A model generated the notes under the pieces. The model had not been told where the DNA came from. It saw nothing but the letters and a program-made list of their open reading frames with translations, and searched no databases. Below, piece by piece: positions 38,501-47,062 of a stretch of DNA of 64,000 nucleotides. The position numbers and the translations under genes were made by a program. The stretch is from Nautilus pompilius (taxonomy: Eukaryota; Mollusca; Cephalopoda; Nautilida; Nautilidae), in the NCBI GenBank assembly GCA_018389105.1, contig JACATO010000122.1, positions 697,001 to 761,000 of the forward strand, read 5' to 3'. Position 1 is the stretch's first letter. Every line of letters begins with the position of its first letter.

Positions 38501-41500
38501 AGGTACCCCAATATATATTAAAATACCTGTTAGTATGATTAACAATTCATTATTAATTTCTTATAATATTAATTGATTACGCGGCTCGTTAATAAAACTG
38601 GTAAAAAAATCTCATCTAATTTCTGGAAGTAAGATTGTACCCTTCCGGTTAGCAGGCCTACAGCGGATACAGAGCAGGCGTTCTGTGGTTCTCCTAAGGC
38701 GAGAAGAGTTAGCTGACTTCGTACGGGTGGAGAACCCGCCAGCGTCGGCCATTTTACCAGGAGAACCCAACTTGGTCCAGTGCCAGCGTAACCTCGAACA
38801 AATCACCTCTGTCTCAGCCAAGATCCCCAGGGCAACCTACATACTAACTAACAATACAACCATTTTGATTTGAATTTTTACTTAAGATTCTTTCTTTTTT
38901 TTTTTTAATTTGAAATAAGAACTATGTAACCCCAGTGAAAGCATAACTTTAATTATAGAGATATTCTAGATCCCGTCTGCTGGTTTTTATAACAATATTG
39001 TTATACCAAAAAGACACTGAGAGTATTTGAAATTTTATAGCGAAGTGGTAGTCTACGTAGCCTGAGAAGACGTCGGTGTGTCCGAATGTTGTCCAGCACA
39101 CAAATTACACACAACAAGGTTTCCTTCACCCGGCCCCTCTAAAGATTTCAATATTTATGTAATCATGACATAAGATTAGCATTTACCAGAATACCGGTGT
39201 CGGAAGAGCAAATGCTAAAATCCTAATATAAGACTCCCAATCACTGAATGCCGCGGCCAGCGCATTTATTTATTATTAATATCCATGTTTGCTCATTTGA
39301 AATACCTGCAATCAAGCTTTGTTTTGTATCAGGTAAAAGCATACAACCCACCACCAGACATAATGAAACCTAGCAAACATTTTAAACTGAAAGTAGCGAA
39401 ACGAAAAGGACTCGCGAAGTTCTAAAGACATAGCAAAAATAACTTTGGATGAGAGTATTGTTTTGCTGCACGTGAATACGCTAGTAAGAAAACAATATAG
39501 CGATACTGTCTTATGGATGGTACGAACCTACTGATAAAGCATTTGCATACAATCTAACCCCTGACCTTGAAGTTTGACGTATAAAATTCGTCGTTTTGGC
39601 AGGATATCTGGACACTGTTCGATGGATTTAATGGTGTCATAATGACAACGAATAGTCCCTACCTGTGTATCCTAGAGCAGCGGCGAGTATGGCCGGCTCT
39701 GGCTTGCTACAGCTTCGCACCTGAATCTCGCACTCACCAGACATTTCTCTGAAACAGTTTTGTGTTGTGGAAATGTTTGGCGCAGTTCTACAATGATCCC
39801 ACTCGGACATGTTTTATGGGGCTTAGGTCGGTGTGGGAGCAGACCATGGAAGATGGTGTACCGCTATTCTTGTACGATGGGACTTACATTATATGGACCT
39901 GTAAGAGTTTTATACAAGAGAATCATTTCACTTCTTGTGTTCACGTAACACCGCCACCAACCCAGAAAACGATCTAAGGCATCACAGTCGGTACAGTGTT
40001 GGTCCCACCAAACACACAAACGACCAAAGTGAAGGTTTAATTCGCTCTGGTGAAAGGAAAATGCAGTTGGCCAAAGTAGAGTGCAAATGAGTCCTAGCCC
40101 CCTCCAAGCTGCTGTTAAGTGGGCGCGTGTGTGAAATACAGAATGTCCTGTGTGTAGATTAGCAGAATGTATCCTATTTAATGCAGACTGGTCGGCGGTA
40201 GGCCCATTATAGACCTGACGCAATTCATTCCATCCAGAATGTGCCAGATAGTCGGTGTGAGAGTTATCGTGAAGGCCAGTACCACTGTGGCGCCCCCTGC
40301 CGGCTGAACCTGGCCCTGTGTAACTCTGCTAAAGTGGACTGGTAATCCTCTACTTCCGGCCCGAGTGCCATAGTCTGAATGTTCGGAAACTTGATTATGC
40401 GAAGACAGTTTCGATGCCCTACTTAACTATTGTTATGCAAATTTGGACCGTATTTACAATATTAGAGATAATTATGGACACACACATGATAAGCACAAAT
40501 AATGAGTAACTGCAACTGGAAGATGTATATGATACATACATAATGCATTATTACGGAAAATATACAAAAACAAAATAAATATGTTGCACAGTGCATTAAT
40601 ATCTGATATATAAAGTATGAGCCCTTTTTTTCAGGCTTCCATACAGGTTAACAATGGATGACAGTGGAACGTTGTTCTAAATATCCTGTAGAACTTTCAG
40701 CAATTCAGCCAAAGGGTTTGGCTTCCATCTGACTTTCCCACGAGTCATATAACTCCGTATAGCTTCAGTGTCGTTCACGTCAAGACTATCTACAAACCGA
40801 GGCATCTTTTTGAGTGTTTCATCAGCATCTTTACGTTTCAAATAGTTTTTCATCACATAGGCTGAATGCTTGGGATCACTGCCGTGCTGGAAGATAAACC
40901 CCTGCCCCCATGGGATGTTTTGTTGGGGAAACAGCAAGGTGGATGAAAAACAGCCCTTGTCCGTCGGAACTTATTATGCTTTGATTTCATGCAAATCTCT
41001 GACACCCTTGACTGACATACAATGCTACATTCCCCCTAAGCCTCACTTTATCTATTATGGCGATCCCTGGTTGGTCTTTGGACAAACTGTCGTTGATTAT
41101 TGCCAAACAGTTCAAATTTGGACTCATCCGTGAAGAGCATCTTCTTATAATCACCCCCCCGGTTGTTTTATTTCTGCCGCCCATTCCTGCCTTTTGGTTG
41201 ACTGTCTTTCCTCGGAGGTTTTCGTGCAGCTACACATCCATTGAGACCAGTTTCGCACTGTTCTTGAGGAAACGCCAACACCTGTACTTACAGCAAGGTC
41301 ATTCACAAGATCTCTACTGGCTCATCGTCTATCACATGGAGACCAAGCCCTGAGATACTTATTTTTATAGTTTGGACCTTCTCAGAATCTTGCATGTAGC
41401 TGAGACTTTGAGTAGAACCATCACTTTTTTTCTTCTTCTGGTCTTGTTACTTAATTAAATCAGACGAAGCATCAACCCTCGGCCTCGGTTGCTCCTAAAA

Positions 41501-43173
41501 GAACGAGTCTGGCGTTCTCAAAGTCACGTGCATACTAAGTGTTTGGGGTTCTCGGTGTCTATCATTTGGCCCCTTGAAACCGAACTAGATTTTCTTAGGT
41601 CTATCCGCTTTATTTAGGCTTATGTGTAGAGATTATATTATGGAACTAAAGTCTCCAAGAAGTCTGACCTTGTACAATGGTAAAATTACCACGGAGCTTT
41701 CTAAACAGAATTTTAAAATGCGATTTGTCCTCTCAGACTCTATTTAACGTGAGCATCACAGCAGGACACCAGGTGTGGAGAAGTTTAAGAACTTGTTAGT
41801 GTCTAGAAACATGTTAGGCGTTGAAGATTCCAAGTCGCAGCTTCATCGCCGCGAGAGCAAAGGTTATCAGTTCTTACCCGATTGAAATGTTATAGCTAGA
41901 AAGCGGAAAGTTGATCTCTAAGACGGGACCGTCCGGGGTGCGATAAACTGTTAGTGGATATATTAATGATCTCGACCTCAAAATCCATCACGGAGAAGAA
42001 CAGGCTCTTTTGATGCGGCTAGGACGTAATGTGAAAGCAAAAACATGTTGCAGGGAAACTATGTAGATCCCAAAATATTATCTAGATGTTTATTAGACTT
42101 TCTAAGCGGGAAGCAACTGTGAAGAGAAGAGAGCGCCGCCGGTGAGGGGCTAGAAGAATTACTGGGCTAGCAAAGCCGTGTAGCGAAAGGACACCAGCTA
42201 TGTTCCAGAAGAGAACATTCGTACAAAATATACACAGACCTATAAGTAAAGAAAAACGTAAAAGATCAGAGATGTCTTTAATTACATCTTATAAGAGTTA
42301 ATAAAATAAGTTCAAAGATCAGCTAATCGCTTCTGAGAGCAAAGCGTTTTGAATTAGATAATCTTGGAGATATTCTCAGACAATGTACATGTAACTTAAA
42401 CAGAAATTAAATTGTAAAAAAAAACAACAGAACAGATCTACGCAAACAATGGTAAGCATCACAAAACCATATCTACCGTGGACCAAGGTATCAAGTCATT
42501 AAAATCTTCAGCTTTAAAATAATTTTGTTTATCTGAAACATTTCCCCTTTAATGAAAGTCGTCTCTGTTGAACTCATCGCTATCTCGGCTCCGTCGCTCT
42601 CTGCTCGCTTGTTAGCATCAGTGTTTGCTGGTCGGAGCCAGGAATTTTCCACGCGCATATTCTACCGACCCTGAACAAAAGCATCGCATTAACCCATCTA
42701 GCTAAGAGACATCGGAGTCTCTCCGACGGAGCTGGCGAGATGACGGTCTGAAGCACTGCGTCGGCCAGTTCGGGGTTCGGGTATCGTGCACCCGGCCCGC
42801 TGAAGATCGGATGCAGAATGGATCATAGAATTGCGGAATAACCAGTTTACCAAAGAAAAGAACGAGCAGGACTACACAACGGACGGGGCGCCGAAGAGAG
42901 GGGGGTGGGGCAGAGGTTATGGTACTTAATGGAAGGAAAGGTGGACTGCGGGATAAAAGACTTTGCCCAGGAACCAGACGGGTGTCGGCGTGTCCACTTA
43001 CCGGAGTTATTGATGGCACTGATGTCTATCTGGAGGCTGGACCGGCGGAGCATGGCCTGCACTGCCGAAATATCGTTCTCCTTCACATTGTCTTGAAAGA
43101 CAAGCTCGTCTGAGAAGCGGACGCCCGTTTTCCCTGGGTTCTGTCTCGCATACAAGCTGGCTCTCCGGCTCAT
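25519..43173 (-). CDS. PPP1R27: PPP1R27-like protein phosphatase 1 regulatory subunit with acidic repetitive tail, complete
   Basis: Three exons (43173-43002, 36369-36219, 26563-25519) join in frame into 455 residues. The first ATG is at 43173; an in-frame stop lies shortly upstream. Residues 17-23 (GVRFSDE) followed by LVFQD align with the PP1-docking VxF segment of PPP1R27 (VRFPNDVLF). Residues 58-140 hold ankyrin repeats: LTPLHQAVLDGN, then WTPLHAACAQGYADIARFLL, then GADRTIHTDDGERPLDLVEP, again matching PPP1R27 block for block. The rest, about 150-455, is a Glu/Asp-rich tail with repeated Tyr-x-Ser-acidic motifs that the roughly 150-residue vertebrate protein lacks. In the family such proteins bind the PP1 catalytic subunit and direct or restrain it; the target here is unknown. 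The gene is tail to tail with MIA3. The residue before the docking Val is Gly, as opposed to the usual basic or small residue, so PP1 affinity should be tested. Confidence 0.85.
29050..29690 (+). pseudogene. Tc1-like transposase fossil, C-terminal half
   Basis: Plus-strand frames give SNENILKPLVVSHFVDH, then SVFMDNNPRFS (the F-x-D-D/N-NAxPH block) near 29440, then EPVKHLWD near 29538 (normally P-x-EHLWD), then VQNIAILAQALYKEWQ, a stop, IPQL. The order and spacing follow Tc1-type transposases through the terminal EEW-x-x-IPQ motif. At least three stops or frame changes make it inactive. Confidence 0.8.
31032..31048 (+). other. tRNA-like T-arm with B box, probably from a SINE
   Basis: CAGGG-TTCGAAG-CCCTG is a perfect five-base-pair stem with a seven-base T-loop and a B-box (GGTTCGAAGCC). 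I could not fold the D and anticodon arms upstream into a tRNA. A relic of a tRNA-derived SINE head is more likely than a functional tRNA gene. Confidence 0.35.
32747..33138. mobile_element. 392-bp MITE with imperfect terminal inverted repeats
   Basis: The left end TACCGTACTTTTTGGGTTAT and the right end in reverse complement TACCGTATTTTTCGGCGTAT match over most of about 27 bp and continue with AA-TCGAT. GTATAAGTCGA-type motifs recur inside (32828, 33072). There is no coding capacity. The terminal sequence belongs to a widespread group of CCGTA...TATAAGTCG elements, often classed near hAT. No clear target duplication was seen. Confidence 0.6.
33150..34350 (-). mobile_element. LINE fragment (CR1/Jockey-like): endonuclease end, linker and start of reverse transcriptase
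   Basis: Minus-strand frames, in order from 34350 downward: a SDHNCSFLF-like endonuclease end; KIRQKKRKLYFKD; LKVDKAAGRDEESIPD (family LKxDKAxGPDxIxP); LPAEWKQADAIPVFKK near 33665-33605; then NYRPDSLTSLIGKIM in a shifted frame near 33580-33530; then SSQHVSD in place of SQHGF. This is the fixed order of non-LTR reverse transcriptases. Frameshifts and stops show it is dead. The rest of the polymerase is missing where the MITE begins. Confidence 0.75.
36166..36209. repeat. (CAA)n(CAG)n microsatellite next to the exon 2 donor
   Basis: About nine CAA units followed by six CAG units end only eight bases from the splice donor at 36218 (read on the minus strand as CTG then TTG repeats in the intron start). 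Length changes here could affect splicing of exon 2. Confidence 0.95.
36219..36369 (-). CDS. PPP1R27: exon 2 of the PPP1R27-like gene: first ankyrin repeats
   Basis: The acceptor TCTACCTTGCAG precedes GGCTGACTCC and the donor is CCAG|GTGAGA. The 151 nt complete the Gly from exon 1 and encode 49 residues, LTPLHQAVLDGN through QGYADIA, two ankyrin repeats with the TPLH signature, and the first two bases of the following Arg codon. Confidence 0.9.
36370..36433 (-). CDS. PPP1R27: possible alternative first exon extension of exon 2
   Basis: The exon 2 frame stays open upstream of its acceptor to an ATG at 36433 in good context (GCTATGG). It adds MENVDQELIDCYCEDDSVYLA before the same Gly. The phase equals that supplied by exon 1, so both versions read into the ankyrin repeats correctly. 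The DNA above it is CpG-rich. A product from here would lack the VxF PP1-docking segment. The case is suggestive only; no TSS evidence is available. Confidence 0.4.
39750..40260 (-). pseudogene. Bari/Tc1-like transposase fossil, middle part
   Basis: On the minus strand an open stretch of about 119 codons reads ALNRIHSANLHTGHS, LTAAWRGLGL, FHQSELNLHFGRLCVWW, then CDALDRFLGWW and LTGPYNV. This follows the Tc1/Bari order: N-RL-x-x-A-x-L, LT-x-x-HR-x-x-RL, FSDESRF-x-L-x-x-x-DGR-x-x-VW, then D-RFGGGSVMVWGG, then LTG-x-RY. The first catalytic Asp falls in the QSEL segment and is lost. The frame then runs into stops. Confidence 0.7.
40640..41250 (-). pseudogene. Tc1-like transposase fossil
   Basis: The minus strand reads KKMLFTDESKFELFG near 41150-41110 (first catalytic block intact), then across frame changes GFIFQHGSDPKHSAYVMKNY near 40905-40845, corresponding to FQQDNDPKHTS, then KRKDADETL. 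The C-terminal DLNPIE block is degraded. It differs in sequence from the neighbouring fossil, so it is a separate insertion. Confidence 0.8.
43002..43173 (-). CDS. PPP1R27: exon 1 of the PPP1R27-like gene: start codon and PP1-docking segment
   Basis: 57 codons plus one base from ATG at 43173 to the donor CCG|GTAAGT. It encodes MSRRASLYARQ, the docking segment TGVRFSDELVFQD, and an ankyrin-like helix pair ending AINNSG. The upstream frame starts with a TTG codon in the same frame and a TGA before it, so this ATG is the best start. Confidence 0.85.
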
Positions 43174-43430
43174 TGTGGGCCGCAATGGATCTCGTTCTCA
43201 ATCCGCGTCGACGGGTCTGGGCCAAAGTCAGACCGAGCGCAGCAGACTGCCTGCCTGCCTGCGCCCAACTGGGGTAAGAAAAGGAATTTGTGCTCGCAGT
43301 ATCTATTACACGTCACTGTAAACAGCGACTTGTTGGAAAACGAGCTGCAGTAGATGTAGCTGGCGAGGAGGCCATGATGTGTCAGGGAATACAACACGGC
43401 CCGGGCAGATCCGGCCTCCTCTCCATAACG

Positions 43431-43489
43431 GTGCTGCTGCTGCTGCTGCTGCTCTCACGCTCTCACCATTATTATTATTATTATTATTA
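43431..43489. repeat. (CTG)n and (ATT)n microsatellites
   Basis: About seven CTG units, a short spacer, then about seven ATT units, 260 bp upstream of the start codon of the PPP1R27-like gene, in its likely 5' UTR or promoter. Confidence 0.95.
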
Positions 43490-43926
43490 CTGATGCTGCT
43501 GTTGTTCCCGAAAGCCTCTGTTTCTGGTGTCCAGACTCTCCCGGGAAGTCTCCGACCGACCGAGTCGGGTCAAGACCTATCGGGAAGGGTCCGGGTTTTA
43601 AATTATGACAATACGACCCGCCCCGATGTGACTGCGATGTACGGGGTCCGGTCCCCAGGGGTGACCTGGTATGCCGCCACAATAACAAAGGGCCCCCTGG
43701 CTGGCTCGTGTTTCTCTACGCGTCAGGCGGCGATATATGTATATATTGTTTATGGCAGCACAAAGGGAAAAAATACTGAATCATTTTGTTGTTTTTTTAT
43801 TGTACCATTAACAGGATTAAATTCAGAGCTCTCTCTCCCCCAGGGGGAGGAGGGGACCATGATAATAAGCCGCTGAAGTTCACGTTTCTAGGTCAGGCTG
43901 TAAAAAAATATCAAAGGAAAACATGG

Positions 43927-43938
43927 CGCGCATGCGCA
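43927..43938. promoter_or_regulatory. NRF1-type site
   Basis: CGCGCATGCGCA matches the palindromic YGCGCATGCGCR consensus exactly. Such sites mark CpG-island promoters in animals. Confidence 0.6.
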
Positions 43939-44040
43939 GATGGGCGCTGTCAGTGTGGTCGGGGGGGGGCGGGAAGTTAATCTCCGGCTCCGGACCCCTC
44001 CCTCCTCACGGCCGATGTGGCCTCTCCCCAGACTCGGTCC

Positions 44041-44048
44041 TGACGTCA
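44041..44048. promoter_or_regulatory. CRE (CREB/ATF) site
   Basis: TGACGTCA is a perfect palindromic CRE, 100 bp from the NRF1-type site, and about 870 bp upstream of the start codon. Confidence 0.5.
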
Positions 44049-44713
44049 TCTCAAAGATGTCCCTCCTCCTCCTCATCCCCCCTTTTTAGTCCAAAGTCTG
44101 GTCTCGTTGGTGTTTTTCTTCTTCTTCTTCTCCTTCCCCCTCCCAAAATAAAAAAACGCGAGTGTAAACAAATGAAGTCAGGAGGCCAGCATCAGCAGGA
44201 AGCTGGCGGCGGTCGTCTGAAGTCGGGAGGCTGGTTCACCGCCGGAGCGACCTTCGCTGCCCCTTCCCCCGACCGCGAAAACAGGAAACAATGGCGGAGC
44301 GAGAACGTGCCGGCGAACGCCGCTTCCGGACGTCTCTACTTTCGCTTTGAAGAAGGGATAAACCATAGCGATGCTGTGGATGGTGTCAGCACGTACAGAT
44401 AGGATAATCGATTCCAATCGATGCTGCGTTCAGATGTTGTTTACCTAGGGTTTCTGGCCTTTTTTTTTTTGTCGTACACCAATGCCCCCACAAGACAGGC
44501 AACTCTGCTGGGGAAGTGTAGTACCTCGCTTGCCCGCTAGAGTGCATTGCAAATCCTGCGCCACATGGGGCTCTGGTACTTCGGACGTTAGCAAAAAGAA
44601 AATTTTTTTTAAAAAATCCTTACGGGAACCCTATATATTATTTTATGTGGGAGGAAGCTCACACAGCCGGCTGGTGAAGAAGAGCGAGAAAAACGATCCA
44701 GGGTTGGGAGGGG

Positions 44714-44925
44714 GAGATTCTAAATCGGGCCCTTGACCTTAGCAGCGCTGCCCAGGGGTTGAAGTTAACTGTTTACTAAAACGGGCAATTGCTGAATAAA
44801 TTCCACGGTTCCCCCCCCCCCGAGGGGCTCCAGATCGGGCCCTCGATCTTAGCAGCGCCGCCTAGGGGGTTTGACGTTAACTGTTTACTAATACACACTA
44901 CAGGCAATTGCTGGATAGTGCTTAC
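44714..44925. repeat. tandem duplication, two diverged copies about 110 bp apart
   Basis: ATCGGGCCCTTGACCTTAGC at 44724 and ATCGGGCCCTCGATCTTAGC at 44834 start two copies that continue through GCAGCGC, GTTAACTGTTTACTAA and GGCAATTGCTG. The copies are separated by a run of twelve Cs. Both keep a TGTTTAC forkhead-type motif (44770-44776 and 44882-44888). Confidence 0.85.
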
Positions 44926-45629
44926 ACATTAATTTACTTTAAGAGGAATGTGGCTACGTACCTGCAAACGTAAAAATCCTGTAGGTGGAAAGTCCGCTGA
45001 GCTGAGCGGTAGGTGAAGAAAAGGGACTTGGGTCCGGTAAAAAAAAAAGTATGGATGCACTTTTGTAGCAAGCAGTAAAGATAGGTTTACTGCACTTGTC
45101 AGCATCCTTCCCTGATGACAGCTACATACGGGTGGCACGATTAACGTGAAAGGAAGGTTTCCAAACCTGTTTTATACGCATGGGAAAATTCTTAAGTTTT
45201 CAACCACCTAGCAGGAGATTTCGAGCGATACTTCTCCATCTTTGTTGAAAAGCAGTTTTTATTCTCAGTCCTGCTGTTTCTTGAAATATGTACAAGAGAA
45301 CGACCTGAAAATGCGGAAAGTAGCTGGAGGCCAATACTGGGTCTGTTTTTTTCTAAAATAAATTCAAGTCGAGGACCTCAAAACCAAATAAATCAAACTT
45401 ATCTGTCCTTGTTTCCAATGGTGCACTTCTTAATTCAAAACCGTCAGATTTCCAAATAAATATTAACCACATAACCAGATTATTTTGAGTTTTTTTCTTT
45501 TTTATTTAGTTAAAGCTAAGTGGGTATAAATATGAAGAACAGTAGTTCGCTTGCTTCATTATTAGCGAACGAGTCTGTACTGCTCCGTAATCAGAAATGC
45601 ATATCCATCTCTCTGGACAAGAGATGGCG

Positions 45630-46028
45630 CTAATGGTCTTTCATGGCGATTGTCACCCTACACGCTAGCGCCTCCTGACATTGCAAGTATCCTTGAGCAT
45701 GACGCATATTAGTAGGTTCTTCGTGCGCCTCGTCCTCTGATGTATACTGCGCCTCCAGCTGGTCTTGATGAAGCTTAAGATAGCTTTTCCAAGGTTTGCG
45801 ACGCACAATACACGATAGTGTCCTTCCTACCTGTAACGGCATACGTGGATCTCCTTGGCTTCTATTCCTTTCTTTCTCATAGTCATGACGTCGTCTTTTA
45901 GAATCAGCTGGAGTAATATAACGAATTCCATCGGCACTGTGCCAGTGCTGACATTCTTCAGATATGAACGGAGTTCCGCTGTCTGGTCGATCTTGAAGAT
46001 AAAAATGCACTCCATTACATCGATAACA
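45630..46028 (-). other. coding-like open frame of 132 codons, unidentified
   Basis: The frame opens after a TGA at 46031-46029 with CYRCNGVHFYLQDR and continues GTPFISEECQHWHSADGIRY, then a basic stretch (KRRRHDYEKERNR) and an acidic one (YTSEDEAHEEP). C-x-x-C followed by C-x-x-x-H resembles a small zinc-ribbon (faintly the Jiv90 region of DNAJC14-type proteins), but no ATG precedes it, so it would have to be spliced in or be a relic. A donor-like CAG|GTAGGA falls inside at 45831/45830. I do not recognise the gene. Confidence 0.25.
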
Positions 46029-46340
46029 TCAGACGGGACAACCTGTGGCCACTTTGGTCAACAACTGCTTCAGACGGAAGATTTCCTAGAACGCAGCAGC
46101 GAGAGAGAGAGAGATTCTGCGCTTTATCGTTTAGCCATTTTGCCTTTTTTTGGAAGTAGACCTGACCTTCCTTAAGACAGGATCGCGCTTCGATACTGAC
46201 GCGAATGTATCCAATTCTTCAGCACCACTATCTGCGTCTTGATCCAAAGACGGAAGATGAGACTGCGCGACAGCATCGCTGTGTCTTTCAGTCGGTTATC
46301 GCTCTTGTTAACGTTTCTGAGGCGTCTCGAGGCCTGTAGA

Positions 46341-46664
46341 TCATTGGCAATTCCCGCTTTTATTTCCTAGGAAAGTAAACAGTGTAGCGCTCTGGCTGAT
46401 GTTAATTGCATATGGTAGGTGGCGCTGGTGTATCATAGACGTGACAGAACGCCATCGCTTAACAGTTCGTATCTGGAGATGTTGAGCTCTCTTGACCAGT
46501 GAATCCTTCTTGATTTGTGGAAATAGCCAGTAATGGCTTTCAGTAACAATTTGGAGACACCTACCATTGGTGGAATTCCTTAACACCAAAGACAACTGAA
46601 AATACCCGCCTTTTAATCTAACTATAATAAACGAACATTCTGCACCGTCTCTCGCTAATATCAC
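46341..46664 (-). pseudogene. Tc1/Bari-type transposase DNA-binding domain fossil
   Basis: An open minus-strand frame reads LRNSTNGRCLQIVTESHYWL, then AQHLQIRTVKRWRSVTSMIHQR. This fits the second half of the paired-like domain of Tc1-type transposases (G-R-P-x-x-T-x-x-x-D-x-x-I, then L-x-x-x-x-G-x-x-V-S-x-x-T-V-x-R-R-L). No catalytic domain follows. Confidence 0.45.
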
Positions 46665-46985
46665 CCATCGGACAGCCGAGGCCGCTTTGCTGGTCAGACC
46701 ATATTGTTCTTCAGCGCTTCATTAGAAGCCTTTAATCAGGCGAATTGTGTAGCCTTCTGATGGAAGTCACTGGTCCAAAAACATAGCATATGGTTAGCCT
46801 TACCGCGGTCCCGGCGGTATGGGTCCGGGCCCACCCTCAATGTAACAACCCCCTCATTTTAAGCAAAGTAACCCGGCTGGGCCCGCATTCGTAAATCCCT
46901 CATTGGGCCTATAGCCCCCTGCACCAGTTTTTTGGTGCCCACATGCTACCACAGGCGTCGTGGTCCGAGTCTTTTTACTGCTGGC

Positions 46986-47062
46986 CCCATTGGCATCAGC
47001 CAATGGGAGCGCGGCTCTCGACTGCGTCAGACCTACTGTGGTGACAGTTCGAGTTCTGTCCC
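46986..47062 (+). other. tRNA-like element with A and B boxes (SINE head or tRNA relic)
   Basis: An A-box-like TGGCATCAGCCAATGGG at 46991 is followed by CGCGG-CTCTCGA-CTGCG, which folds as an anticodon arm (T33, purine 37, CTC anticodon), and by GACAG-TTCGAGTT-CTGTC, a T-arm with one extra loop base and a B box at 47047. The variable region is long and no acceptor stem is formed, so this is a relic or SINE head. The first 22 bp (46986-47007) are also a perfect palindrome, CCCATTGGC-ATCA-GCCAATGGG, holding CCAAT boxes in both directions. Confidence 0.4.

Larger units (their letters stand above)
36434..43001 (-). other. intron 1 of the PPP1R27-like gene
   Basis: 6.6 kb with mixed composition and frequent CpG. 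It holds two Tc1-family fossils (39750-40260 and 40640-41250). A short GC-rich patch at 38620-38830 has a GGCCATTTT (YY1-like) motif. No exon was recognised. Confidence 0.6.
43174..44400 (-). promoter_or_regulatory. CpG-rich promoter and 5' UTR candidate of the PPP1R27-like gene
   Basis: GC- and CpG-rich DNA directly upstream of exon 1. It contains a palindromic NRF1-type site, a full CRE and simple repeats of CTG and ATT. There is no TATA box at a fixed place. On the plus strand an ACAATGGCGGAGC (YY1-like) motif lies near 44288, so the region could be bidirectional. Confidence 0.5.
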
